A DNA stretch of 64,000 nt. Source: Strobilurus pachycystidiatus (lineage: Eukaryota; Basidiomycota; Agaricomycetes; Agaricales; Physalacriaceae). Under the pieces are notes generated by a model, which worked only from the letters and a program-made list of their open reading frames with translations, ran no database searches and was not told where the DNA came from. Where the stretch lies: positions 1,550,001 through 1,614,000 of the forward strand of contig JAHLMK010000009.1 in NCBI GenBank assembly GCA_019915135.1, written 5' to 3'. Positions within the stretch are counted from its first letter, which is position 1, and each line of letters starts with the position of its first letter. Shown one piece after another: positions 10,604-21,210 of the stretch. The position numbers and the translations under genes were made by a program.

Positions 10604-11571
10604 GATTCAGGATGAGAAGAGTGCGGAAGATGGGAGGGGATGAGAGCTGAGCGATGGGCCACAGCCTCAAGTACGGCCACTGATATAAGTACGCTCCAGC
10701 GACGACCATATCAGGAGACCGTTGTTTCCAAGACTGAGATCGCCAAGCTAAAGAGGAAGAAGGTCGTTCAGAGTGAATGTATGGACAATCAACCGTGCTG
10801 ATGGCGGCGCAGTTCTGCAATACATACAGAGATCTGGTCGTTGATGGTGTAACCGTGGAGTACGTATTCCGGAATGAATGTGGGCTTCGGGCTGGAACAG
10901 ATGACCGGTCTCTGAAAAGATGGAGACTCTTCAATGGCCTCAGCCTGAGGCAAGGCGCTCAGCGCTCAGCGACGAAAGACCTTGGGAAACGAAGAGTCAT
11001 TGCCGCAGGAGTGAGAAATCTCTCGAGTCTTCGAGACTCTAGCCATCCATTCTGTTCCCACGACCACTCAAAAACTCTAGGCAATCGCTTGGATGCGCTT
11101 GGGTGCCACCATCCTCCCCTTGCTGCCCACAACAAGTCTACACAGAGCCGTGGAATATATAATACATGCATATCAGAAGTCCTTCATCATGGTACCAACA
11201 GAGGACAGTGGGCGCGAAGTAAAGTTGGCTTACAGCCGTTACTGAGCGCCTGGCGCGCTCGGGTATCCCGGACGAGCTCGCGTGGCGCTCACCTCTTGCA
11301 TGCCAAGACATTGACACTCAAGGCTTTACTGTAAAATTTTTGCGTCACGCGCCTTACCAGCGCCAGCCCCGATCTTCAGTCCATACACACCCGGGCCCAC
11401 TCAATCTACACATTGACGCCTCAACGTGTGGCCACAGCCAACCCATAACTTATCAATTAGATATACATTCGCACGCCTATGTAATGGTATACGCAAAGAT
11501 CAGTGAATACAAACACGACTTTAGTACAATAACTCCTGCCTAATCAAACGTCCAATGAATTACACTACACA
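10604..11571. other. Intergenic, nearly 1 kb
   Basis: Lies upstream of the secreted-protein candidate and downstream of the TAG1-like gene. Minus-strand frames around 10700-10930 are open but have no recognisable domain or clean exon boundaries. Nothing else supportable. Confidence 0.4.
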
Positions 11572-13479
11572 CTACCCATCGAAAGGCCATCGCCACCCGG
11601 GCGTCGACGTCCTAGACAGCATATTCTTCTTCCCAATAAGCACGCTCCCAGAGAACGGCAGCCCCTCCAGTTGCAACTCTCCACCAGATCCCAACCCAGG
11701 CACATCCACCTCCACGGCAACAGTCCCCACCAACCCCGCCAGCGCGCCACTCTTCCCAAACACGACCTTGCTGATGAAGTTGCTGAACTCCGTCTGGCGC
11801 CCTGGGAGGACTTGTAGCGGAACATCTTCCAAGCGGGCTTTGATCGCAAACGTCGCTCCTTCCTCGCTATCGTCCGGTGGGATGCTGATGCACTCGGAGT
11901 CAAGCCAGTCGTCTGGCCGGATGTGTGCAAATGCGTGCTCGGGGATGGGATCGGGGAGAGGCGGAGCAGAGGGTGGTGCACCTGCACTGTATGGCCAAGA
12001 AGATTCTGGTGCCTCACCGTCAAAGACCAGTACGTCCGGCAAAACGTGTGTTACGTCTAACGAAATGTCCATTCCTCGCGGGAGGACTACACGGGCAAAG
12101 ACGATGCCGCTGGCGAGGAAAACATTCCCTGGTTTAATCTTCATGTCGTGGATGGTGACGTTCCGGAGGACGCGTGGGCGTGGATGGGGGCCGGGGAACT
12201 CGGCGTCGATGGTCAGGTTGGGGATGAGCGGTGTGGCCAGGACAATGGCGTTGGGTAGGGCAGAGAGATACCGCGAAAGGAAGGTCGATAGCAGCTTAGA
12301 TGAGGTGGGTGGTAGCGGGAGTACGGAGCCGGTTATGGCAATGGTGATGTTCGGGTGCGTCGTCGTAAATGAGGCCGTGTTGACGGCTGCAATGGGGATG
12401 TCTGGGGGTAGTGAAACAGAAAAGGGTAAGGCCGGAACGGTGAAGTTGAGCGACGGGACGGGGTTGACTAGTGTGGTGCTTGCAGAGAGAGCAAGTTGGT
12501 CGTGGGCATTGGACACAGAGAACGAATCAAGTGTAATAAGTTCCGAGAGAGGGGGGAGTGGAACACCGCGACCTGGCTGAGGCAGTCCTGGTAGCTGTGG
12601 TACTGTAGAGACAGTTAGTCTGAGACAAGAAGGATACTGATAAGACTTACAATGTAAGACCAAATATGTCTTGATGTTGGAGAACTCTTCGTGAACCCTC
12701 TTTCTCCAACTGTAATGGCCCAAAGCACCGCCTTGTATGCCCACTCGTTCCACCTCCACGTCGATGATGGCTCGACCGAGCCGCCAGGAGTCGTTGAGGA
12801 AAGAAATGAGATTGGTGGTGTTGTCCGTCGGCTGCAAAAAGACGGTAGTGGATATCGGCTCCAGCCATGACTTGTCCCACGGCGGGTCCACGGCCAGCAC
12901 TATTTCCTGCGGCTCGAGGTCAAGTGTGGCCAACAGAACGTCGTCATCGTTGACCAGCCGTATCTGGCTGAAGTCCAGGGACACCACACGCATTCGGCGG
13001 ATCCCCCAGCGACCGAACGACTTCCATATCTGGGTGACAAAATTGTCCTCGCTGTCCTCGCTGACGCCCAGTGCTCGAGTAGCATCCAGCCCGATATACC
13101 CGTCAATTCTAGTCCATATGCCGCCGGAGTCGGTGACATTGAGCACATTAACGCCGATGGGTCCACTGAGCTTCAGGTTATCTTTTATCACCGCCTCGGG
13201 TGATATTCGCGAGATCTGTGCGACATAGGACCGGGCTACGAGGGCGAGAGCGACAAGTAGGACGACACAGATGGCCAATGTGACGAGAAAGACAGAAACA
13301 AGCTTGGAGATGAGGCGCCGGCGGGCTGTATTGGGTGACGGTCCTTCGCCGTCGTCGTTGAGCACCGAGCCAGACGGCGTCGGGAGCAGAGGGGTAGTTT
13401 CGGTGGGGTCATCAATGGTGTGGGCTTTGCCCTTCCCTTTTCCTTTGGAAAGAGATTCAGAGTCGACGTCGTGGCTCAT
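11572..13479 (-). CDS. TAG1-like vacuolar membrane protein
   Basis: Two exons, 12651-13479 and 11572-12602, separated by a 48-nt intron (GTAAGT...CTACAG), give 619 residues. An in-frame ATG 20 codons upstream (13539) is an alternative start. Layout: a short cytosolic tail with the dileucine-like ETTPLLP sorting motif near residue 30, one membrane helix (LVSVFLVTLAICVVLLVAL) about residues 58-80, then a large lumenal part rich in beta-type segments and NxT/NxS sites. This matches the fungal family of yeast Tag1/YLR173W (DUF3712-like), a vacuolar membrane protein reported to help end autophagy. Family assignment rests on architecture and remembered resemblance, not a search. The intron is a multiple of three with no stop, so unspliced mRNA would also be readable. 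Confidence 0.6.
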   Translation of the reverse strand: MSHDVDSESLSKGKGKGKAHTIDDPTETTPLLPTPSGSVLNDDGEGPSPNTARRRLISKLVSVFLVTLAICVVLLVALALVARSYVAQISRISPEAVIKDNLKLSGPIGVNVLNVTDSGGIWTRIDGYIGLDATRALGVSEDSEDNFVTQIWKSFGRWGIRRMRVVSLDFSQIRLVNDDDVLLATLDLEPQEIVLAVDPPWDKSWLEPISTTVFLQPTDNTTNLISFLNDSWRLGRAIIDVEVERVGIQGGALGHYSWRKRVHEEFSNIKTYLVLHCKSYQYPSCLRLTVSTVPQLPGLPQPGRGVPLPPLSELITLDSFSVSNAHDQLALSASTTLVNPVPSLNFTVPALPFSVSLPPDIPIAAVNTASFTTTHPNITIAITGSVLPLPPTSSKLLSTFLSRYLSALPNAIVLATPLIPNLTIDAEFPGPHPRPRVLRNVTIHDMKIKPGNVFLASGIVFARVVLPRGMDISLDVTHVLPDVLVFDGEAPESSWPYSAGAPPSAPPLPDPIPEHAFAHIRPDDWLDSECISIPPDDSEEGATFAIKARLEDVPLQVLPGRQTEFSNFISKVVFGKSGALAGLVGTVAVEVDVPGLGSGGELQLEGLPFSGSVLIGKKNMLSRTSTPGWRWPFDG

Positions 13480-13810
13480 CTTGTAAGTATCATGTGCGCC
13501 GATATTGTCAATGCTGAAGCAACGTTTGAGAGATGTCATCTAGTGTAGTGCGACAGTTACGCACGTTGATACAATTCTCAAGAGCGATTCGCGTCGGTGC
13601 CGTCTTCTGGGGCACTATGAGCGCCTGACTGGTCGTCCTAGCTGTCGATGACGGTGGCAGCGGGAGGCGGGCGTGCGGTGACGGTGGTAAGGAGGAAAGG
13701 AACGTTGTCTAGCTTTTTCTCCGGTCTTCTCCTAATCGGGATGGCTCCATCGGCCGGCTTGCCCCACAAGCAGCCGGACTTCGGAGGCAATTCCTTTGCC
13801 TCAAACAGTC
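13480..13810. promoter_or_regulatory. Shared divergent promoter region
   Basis: The TAG1-like gene (-) and the FMP46-like gene (+) start about 330 bp apart and head to head, so this stretch must contain both promoters. No TATA box or named operator can be assigned with confidence. Confidence 0.45.
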
Positions 13811-14306
13811 ATGTCATTTCTAAAAGCATTCCGCGGCGTGGTCAGTAGTCTCCCCGCCCTCCCGATCATTGCTTACCCATCCATAGCGCTCAATAACGGT
13901 CTAGTAAGCCTTCCTGTCGTCATGCGCGACATCATGCTCATCATCCATCCGCCTTCGCAGTCATAATCCATCATTGGAACACTCTCGAAAAGCCGTCCAG
14001 ATGCTGACCGCCGCGAGCACTGGTCCCTTTCCTCCCGGAGACCCCAAGAATCCTGCGCTTGACTTTAAGCTCGACGTCGACGAGGCCGAGCCTGGTCCGC
14101 ATGAAATGCAGACAATCAGGGAATACTTGGACGCTGACTCGCCGCGGCCTGGACCAGCGAACTATCCCATTGTCGTGGACTGGTTCGGTGGGCGCGCGAC
14201 TGTGGGGCCGCAGCTTGATGGCGTCACGCGTATGCTCGAGGATTTGAGAAAAGAACGCGATGAGCGTGGAGGGGGGAAGCCGAAGTCTGGCTGGAAATTC
14301 TGGTAG
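13811..14306 (+). CDS. FMP46-like mitochondrial redox protein (DUF1687)
   Basis: Three exons, 13811-13840, a 17-nt microexon 13887-13903, and 13961-14306, give 130 residues. Joined, the N-terminus reads MSFLKAFRG then RSITVYHNPSLEHSRKA. This resembles the thioredoxin-like fold of fungal Fmp46 (DUF1687), where a beta strand leads into an HNP loop. The centre has acidic LDFKLDVDEAEPGPHEMQTI and the C-terminal half has PIVVDWFGGRATVGPQLDGV, another family landmark. The yeast protein is mitochondrial and annotated as a putative redox protein; the N-terminus here is basic and amphipathic, consistent with import. The Cys of classical thioredoxins is absent at the HNP-SLEHS loop, as no cysteine occurs in the protein, so redox activity is doubtful. 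Confidence 0.65.
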
Positions 14307-15495
14307 TCGTGATATATTTCTTTCTATCTGTATCATAACATTGTAGCATATCCATCTCATTCTGCTCTCCCGTTTGGTGCAGGTTCCTTCGTTCGGCGTT
14401 CCCTTCTCGCAAGCGGCAACCTCACACCAAGTTTCCGAATTTCGTAATAATCGCTTCAATGACGGATTATCCTTCGATAATCTTCTATGACTATTACTTG
14501 CCGTCACACCATCCTTTGCAAACGTCTCATTTCCGTTTTTCTTCTATAGCTCGAGATTGTATGAAAAGTGCCTTGGACTTGCCCAGCTTGGCGACATCAA
14601 TCACCGACTTACTTTCCGGTGCAGGTTGAACCATGTGTGTGGCGCAATATAAGGTACATTTCCCAGCCATGCCATTACGACCCGAGACTGAACCCAGGTA
14701 TATGCAGACCGTTACTTACGAGGAAATGAACAGCGGATCTGTGTGGCAAGTTTGATGGCATCGGTCGCTATTAGCTAAATTGAGGCGTCGTGCATGATTT
14801 GCTCTTTGCATTCCCCCGCGACTCAGGTGTCAAGACTGGTAACTTCAACGCTCGCACCCATATCTTCCCAGACTGTACCTGTGTACGTATCGCACGGAGA
14901 CTACGACACTAATGTCTTCGCGGATCGGCGACCCAGCACGTGCTTTATTGTCTCGTTGAGTCGTTCATGAGGGTGTAGGGTATACCGTCGTGACGTTTCC
15001 CTAGCCAACAGGGATCTTCGTCTCTCCATGGATACGTGGTCCTCTATCATGATCTTGCTCGACGGTCGTCTTATTGTTTGTGGGAGAGGACTGCTCTGGT
15101 CGACCTCACGGCCGCCAATACATTTGTGGCTCGCATCTGAAATGGCAGAAAGCAAAACTTCCGGCGGCAAGGCCTGCCCAGCGCTATCTCCTCCCTCCGA
15201 GTGACTGTTAAACATCGGGGTCTTCTCTTTTGGTTCCTGTTCCACCAAACTGTGCGTTTCACGTCCACGCTCCTGAAAGAGTCATGACCTTCACCATTTC
15301 ATGGCAGTACAACAAAAGCCATCACTGCTCTGATGATGGATAGGCGTCCTTTATGCTTAGATAGGTTCTGCTTCAAGAGACGTCCTCTTTCTGCATAAGA
15401 GCAACCTTGTATTCGATGAAGCGCGCTGGGCCTTTCCGCTTTAAAAGGCCCATGGCGCGCAGTACGGCGTCTACATCCTATTCCCCACCACAATC
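14307..15495. other. Intergenic, 1.2 kb
   Basis: Minus-strand frame 14901-15250 is open for about 115 codons and looks protein-like (for example GGDSAGQALPPEVLLSAISD), preceded by a possible CACAG splice acceptor, but no start exon or family was found. The rest shows no supportable feature. It contains the promoter of the Pro/Ser-rich gene. Confidence 0.3.
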
Positions 15496-17183
15496 ATGCT
15501 CGCCCCTCGCTGCTCTCATCCGCAATGGTCCCAAATACGAACGGACAAGTACTACCCGCAGGCCTATCGGTATAATGAAGGAAATTACACATCCTTTCAG
15601 TGCTTGCGCTTTGCGGCTCGCAGATGGTTCCCCTTGTCCACCAATCCCAATCAAATCAAAGCATTCTTGTGGGATGGGTACAAGCTGCACGGAATCTCCG
15701 GAAAGCCTCCAATATCTGCCGCTTCGAATAGTCCCATCGAGCAACACCATTCGAGCACCCGTCCCACTCACCCGCCACCCCCGACGGGTCAGTCAAACGC
15801 GGACTCTGGCAGTCACGCACATCGTTCATACACAGTCCATGGCTTTCACCGTTCTCCATTGTTCCCGTCTTCGAGGCCGGTCTTTGGGGATCTATCTTAC
15901 CGAGAATCCAAGGACAATGCCTTCGCTCAGGCTATCCAACCTTCGCCTGTCTTTCAGCCACTCTCGGTGTCCCCGACTAGCAAGAAACAGTACGGCCTAC
16001 TACCCAATCCTGGCCACTCGAATCATCCTCCGCCACAACAAAACCACAACACATATATTCCAAATCAACACCCAAGACCTGACGGTATTCCATACCATCA
16101 GCCAGCCTATCTTTCGGGATTCCCCTTTCGTCGATATAGTGCACCGAGCCTCACTTCCGCAAACGAGGTTCAGGACGCCTCAGAACAGTATTCTCGACCG
16201 AACACTCCCGTAAATCAGTCCGGTAGCATAACCTATGGCGACTTTTCGAACACCCGTGCAGCGTTTACATCCCATATGACAAGTGATCCTAGTCAGCACT
16301 CCACATATCAGGACATAATGCCACGAAACCAGCCATCTCATTCTTCAGAAACCTACCCCCGTCGATACAGTGCACCGAACCTCACCCCCACAAGCGGTCA
16401 GGGTGCTCCAGAACGGTATCCTCAACCGAATGCTTCCATAAATAAGTCCAGAATACTACCCAATGGCGACTTTTCGAACAGTTATCGAGCGTTTCCATCT
16501 CATATGACATATGTTCCTAGTCAGCACTCCAGATCTCATTCTTCAAAACTTGAAACATATCCCGGTCTATCGGGTCAGTTTCAGGCGCCGCCGAACCATG
16601 GTCACGACGCTACAGGAGGGTACCTTCGGTCTTCTGCACTCCCGCATCCTGCCAACCAACACTACGAAGAGCAACGAGCAGCCTCCCTTCAGGTGGATGC
16701 TCATTCGCCCGCAGTCAGCCCCGAGGATGCTATGTTGTCCTCCTTGGCGTGGCCTGCACAGCTGATACACTACAAGGATAGCCAAGGGCGTTCAGCACCA
16801 TTTGCCGCGGATGTCATATATGATGTAGTATACCAGCTCATCACTCCTTCACCGCCACGAAGCTGGATTTCACAACTTGTCGATCTAACAGGAGGGTACG
16901 TCTACTTCTATAGGCTCATGGTGAAAGTCAATTGACCTCAAAACTATGTAGGACACACAACGTGGATACCGTAGCGAATTACTTTCAAGCTCGATACAGG
17001 GCGGAAGCCTCGACTAACCTGGTGAGATCGCAGGGAGAGTTCGGCCACATAATCCTCAGGCCTATGGCACAGCGGTATATAACGGGCAAAGACTCGTTTT
17101 CGCTAAAGCGGAGCGTAACCTTGGGACTAGGAGACTTGATACGTGCCTGCTCCGATCCGACCATCGCGTCGATGCCTCGATAA
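15496..17183 (+). CDS. Pro/Ser/Asn-rich protein with internal repeat (unknown function)
   Basis: Two exons, 15496-16895 and 16952-17183, joined by a 56-nt phase-2 intron, give 543 residues. About residues 70-400 are rich in Pro, Ser, Asn, His, Tyr and Gln and are probably disordered. Two tandem copies of a 57-residue unit lie at 16129-16302 and 16360-16530; both begin with RRYSAP and end in PSQHS. The last 130 residues are more ordered: they start around PEDAMLSSLAWPAQLIHY, cross the intron at DLTGG, and continue into VANYFQARYRAEAS and RSVTLGLGDLI. This C-terminal part could be a conserved fungal domain, but I do not recognise it. The N-terminal 60 residues (YNEGNYTSFQCLRF, KAFLWDGYKLHG) are also ordered-looking. 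Confidence 0.65.
16129..16530 (+). repeat. Tandem 174/171-bp in-frame duplication
   Basis: Units 16129-16302 and 16360-16530 share the same order of segments: RRYSAPxLT, a QxA-E-QY/RY block, GDFSN, AF-SHMT and PSQHS. Divergence is mostly at codon third positions and single residues. Confidence 0.75.
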
Positions 17184-17414
17184 TTGTTAGACTCTTTTGT
17201 TACGAGGAATAATGTTTGTTCCCTAGATACCTACTTATGGCATTCCTGTCTTTTGTCCATTCGTGATTGTTTGCTTTGACGTGATGGTATGTACATCTAG
17301 ATTTACTCGGAGGAGGTGCATGTTGATCCGTTTGATTGATGTACAAAATGCGCTTGTGGATCCAAACCACCGCCTTCCGTCTTCAATCTGCTACCCATAA
17401 CAGCACTATATGCA

Positions 17415-20400
17415 ATGTCCTCAGAGCCGCCACCCGAACTGAACCTGCCCGGCAACCCGCCCTCAGGCCATGTTGAGGATGACTATCCACCGATGCTACT
17501 GCGATGGGACCCGCCCTCGAAGCTACTGGGCATGGGTTCCTCGGGGGAGAACCACGGCGGTATGAAAATCCGATTTCTGAGGCTTGACATTTGACGCTTC
17601 ATCTTTTCTCTTAGTTCGAAACGATCGCTACGATTATGAGCAGAAGTACCCGCCGGATGAAATATACAAGGAGATGTCTTCAACCGGAAGGGTATGGAAA
17701 ACATACGAAGACGAGAGCGCCAAATATGACCGCGAGATGGTTGCGGATTGGCGTGATGGACTCGATGTCCTCCTTGTCTTTGTGAGTAGTGCCAGTGCCT
17801 ATCCCCAAAATCGACATAGCTGATTGGTCAATGTGCTGTAGGCTGCGCTGTTCTCTGCTGTTCTCACGACATTTGTCGCTCAGACATGCCAAAGTCTCCA
17901 AGTCGATCCTATCATGCTGGTCGCGGGACTCGTCTCTGAATCTATTGCCGTCCAGCGTGCGATGGCGAGAAGTGCTGCTGCGGTTGAAGAAGTCCCTGCC
18001 TTCTCTATCGACGCCGCTTCATTCCGACCGAACACCTCCGATGTCTGGGTCAATGGACTCTTCTTCATCAGCCTGGGCCTCAGCCTGGCCACTGCTTTGA
18101 TCGCAATCGTGACGAAGCAGTGGATCCATCAATACGAGTCCATACCATCTGGAACTCCTCTCGATAGGTCCCGCATCCGCCATTACCGATATACTGCCTT
18201 GAAAAGGTGGCAGGTTCCCCTTATCATGGCTTTATTGCCCGTCCTTATGCACCTCTCCCTCGGTCTATTTTTTGTCGGTTTAGTGGTCTATGTGTGCGCG
18301 CTATATACTGCGATTGCACTAGCTCTCGGACTCCTTGCAGGAGGAACATTCTTGCTATATTTCCTCAGCAATACACTTCCTCTCCTTTTCCCAGACTGCC
18401 CTTATAAAACATCCTTATCATCCTACTGCTACCTGCTGCTCGCGTCTCTACGCCGACTGAGAATTTCCCGTGGTTTCAACAGCAACGCCAGTCCATCTCC
18501 TACGCAGCCAGCCTCCCTCAGAGATGTCGAAATACAGGCGGTGGAACGTGAGTCATCTCAGGTTGAGGTTTCTGCCTTGACATGGCTCTACAACACTACC
18601 TCCAACTTCTCCGTCGAGAGTATCGTCCTTCAGGCATTCAGTAGTCTTCCCCTGCAGATGATTTCCTTCGTCGAAGGTCCCAACGGGATCAAAGGCATTG
18701 TGGAAGCTCTTCAGCTCCGTCTGCAGCCGAGGCAATCGGAGGACCGACTAGAGCGCTTACATCGAGCAGCGCTTCGCTTTGATGGCGGTGGAATTGCATT
18801 CATGGGAGCCGAGCCCACAGCCTACGATCTTTTCCAGCACATTGATCCTAGACCTGCAGTGGAGTTTCTCCGCAACCATCTGCTTGGAACTCGACATTAT
18901 CTTGATGTCGTCTTCTGGGGAAAGATATTCGAGAACGCTCTACGTTTGGGATCCGACTGGCTTGCCATTGATCACGATGTACCATCCCAAACATGGTGTA
19001 CGCTGCTACACTCTGCGGTCATTCACCACAGTTGTGACCGTTCTAACTGTAGCGGTAAATTAAACATGCCGGATTTGTATACTTTCTGGATGCCGCCTGA
19101 AACAGACTGGCCGCCGCTCGTCATTGACAGCTACGATCGGGAGACAAATGGGCGAGCCTTTTCGCTAGGGTTTGCATTGTCCGAGAACATGCAACCATCA
19201 TTCGTGCGATGGCTATTACATGTCGGCTTTCCTAGTTTTCAGCGAAAGGCCACAGATCATACTGAAGGCCTGCCGGACGACGTATTTCTTGTGCTCGCCA
19301 TGCTTCAGACGCCGTCTATCCAAATGAGCTCGTCCTTGCACGAGGTTTGGACCCGAGAGGCACATGGAACCTTATACGAGTCTTCACTCTTCCATGACCT
19401 ACTGTCACTCGCAGACGTTTATACGGTTCAAAAACATCTGCACCACAGACACAAAGATGTTCATAGAGCGGCCATTCTCGCCTACAAGAATGTCGTCAAG
19501 TCGGACCTGTTTGGATCGGGCACTTGCATCATACCAAAGGATGAGGCCACTGTTATAGTAACGCTGTTCGGTGCATTGAATGGACAGGTAGAACTGGAAG
19601 GCGCATCCCATGACTTTTCGTGGCTTACGTCGGAAATTTGCGAAAAGGTTATACGGGTATCCTTTGCATCTGATGCGCGGACCATTTCGCACATACTTTC
19701 CTACTTTTTGTTGTCGCCGGCCCATGTCAGCTATGTTGAACGGGTCTGCCAACATCTCAGGCGAAAGCGGTGGATACAAGGTCTCAGCTGGAGCCTTACC
19801 AGCCAAGGAATAATGCCCGATGCCGACATTGGAAGTGACAATCCACTGCATCGATGGCAAATTCGCCACACTAGTCTTCTGGCCTCGCTCTATGTCGATA
19901 GCTTGCAAGCTTTGGCTTCCGAGTATTCGGGCACATTTTGCGGAATGGCGGAGGAGCTCGCACAGTCGGAGAACCTTCTAACCATGTGCAAGATTCTTTT
20001 GACCGCTGATACGGAATCACAGGCTCGGCTATGGAAACTGGCTGAAATACTGAACCTACGTTGCGCGCACTGGAATTGGTGCTTGAACGAACTACGACTG
20101 TTTGCTGTATCTGATGATGCCCAGAGTATCTACTCAAGAACGTTCCACTATACAACAGACACGGTCAGCAATGAAAGAGTCGCAGAGCATGTCTCTCCAA
20201 GCTTCATTCCCAAGGTTGCCGCTCAATTTGCGAAGGACGTGATGATTCGGTCCTTTACACCGCCAACGTATTCAGGTGATGAGCTTGGAGTTGAGCCGTT
20301 AATTTTTATGGATTGTCGTGCTTTCTCTAACAGTGACTTTGTGTAGGATCCCAATGCACTACGAGGTATGTGGTATAACGGCATTGGCGCTGCATTGTAC

Positions 20401-20517
20401 CGCGAGCAGTGGGCAGAAGGTCGAGTCAACAACTTGGCTGATGGTTCCCGAGAAGGGGCATATCTAGACAAAGCGCAGAGATGGTGGCCGTTGATGAACA
20501 TCATTAGGGCAAAGTAG
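17415..20517 (+). CDS. DUF6535 domain-containing membrane protein (full length)
   Basis: Four exons, 17415-17559, 17615-17781, 17842-20289, 20347-20517, encode 976 residues. Phases 1, 0, 0 match the other copies. Exon 2 holds the family signature NDRYDYEQKYPPDE and DWRDGLDVLLVF. The DUF6535 core in exon 3 has four predicted membrane helices: AALFSAVLTTFVAQT (from residue 105), WVNGLFFISLGLSLATALIA, VPLIMALLPVLMHLSLGLFFVGL and ALALGLLAGGTFLLYFL; the KQWIHQYESIPSGTPLDRSR loop separates the second and third. The long remainder is soluble and probably helical, with IDHDVPSQTWC, LPDDVFLVLAMLQTP, LYVDSLQALASEYS and CKILLTADTESQARLWKLA. Molecular function is unknown. This is the most complete reference copy in the window. 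The last intron begins GTTGAG, a weak donor. Confidence 0.88.
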
Positions 20518-20603
20518 CGTAGGTACAACTAAGTGTCTTGAGAGAGCTTTCTTCTCCTTGTTGATTCGGGCGAATCCTTACTCCGTCCGACGCATTATAA
20601 GTA

Positions 20604-20693
20604 TCCCTCTTAGCTCAGTGGTAGAGCGCGTCACTAGTACATGCTTTGCGCATCACTATGACGAGGTCAGTCGTTCAAGTCGGCTAGAGGGAA
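20604..20693 (+). tRNA. tRNA-Thr(AGT) with an 18-nt intron
   Basis: Same mature sequence as the gene at 5961-6051, in the opposite orientation: acceptor TCCCTCT/AGAGGGA, D arm GCTC/GAGC, anticodon stem CGTCA/TGACG, loop CTAGTA with anticodon AGT, T arm AGTCG/CGGCT. The intron after position 37 is 18 nt and differs in most positions from the other copy. It is followed at once by six T residues. Confidence 0.9.
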
Positions 20694-20699
20694 TTTTTT
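20694..20699 (+). terminator. Pol III T-run terminator of tRNA-Thr
   Basis: TTTTTT directly after the discriminator base. Confidence 0.75.
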
Positions 20700-21210
20700 G
20701 CACCGACGAGGTCACGAGGAGTCGAGGTTTGAGGACCCCTCAAATAGCTCTAAGCTGGCTGAGCTGAGAGCTCCGTCGGAGTCAAAAGCTCTGAGAAGTC
20801 ACTGCTCAGTCCAAGGACTCTGTACTAAGCATTGACTTCTCAGTGATTTTGGAATTGATCTAGCAACTATGGTGACAATCCCAAGGGCCAAGGCCTTATA
20901 AGTTACACTGATAGTATGCGCCGACACCACTCAGCCTAACTAACACACGGTCACACCTGAACAGTGATGAATCCTGAACAGTGATGAAAGCACAACGGTA
21001 GTGCTACCGTTAGCCTGCTACTGCACCATCAGGTACGGGTGACGCTACATAAAGAAAGCTAGATCTCCTCTTGGCGCGTTACTTCCTGCCACAGCAGAGT
21101 CACGGTGCGAGGAAATACATCGAACAGTATATAAAAGACACTGTAGAGATAAAACACAGCACGTGAATAACACAACAAACATCGATCTCGAAGATGTACA
21201 CAGCCTCAAA
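20700..21210. other. Intergenic with short inverted and direct repeats
   Basis: An 11-bp perfect inverted repeat CTGAGAAGTCA / TGACTTCTCAG lies at 20791-20801 and 20833-20843. A 15-bp direct repeat (CCTGAACAGTGATGA) occurs twice near 20956-20990. No coding exon seen. Confidence 0.45.

Noticed and set aside
11555..12580. Plus-strand open frame of 341 codons
   Set aside because: Antisense shadow of the TAG1-like gene; the minus strand has a membrane helix, a sorting motif and a canonical intron.
15407..16213. Alternative-frame open reading of 268 codons
   Set aside because: Overlaps the Pro/Ser-rich gene in another frame; only the chosen frame joins to the second exon with correct phase and shows the internal repeat.
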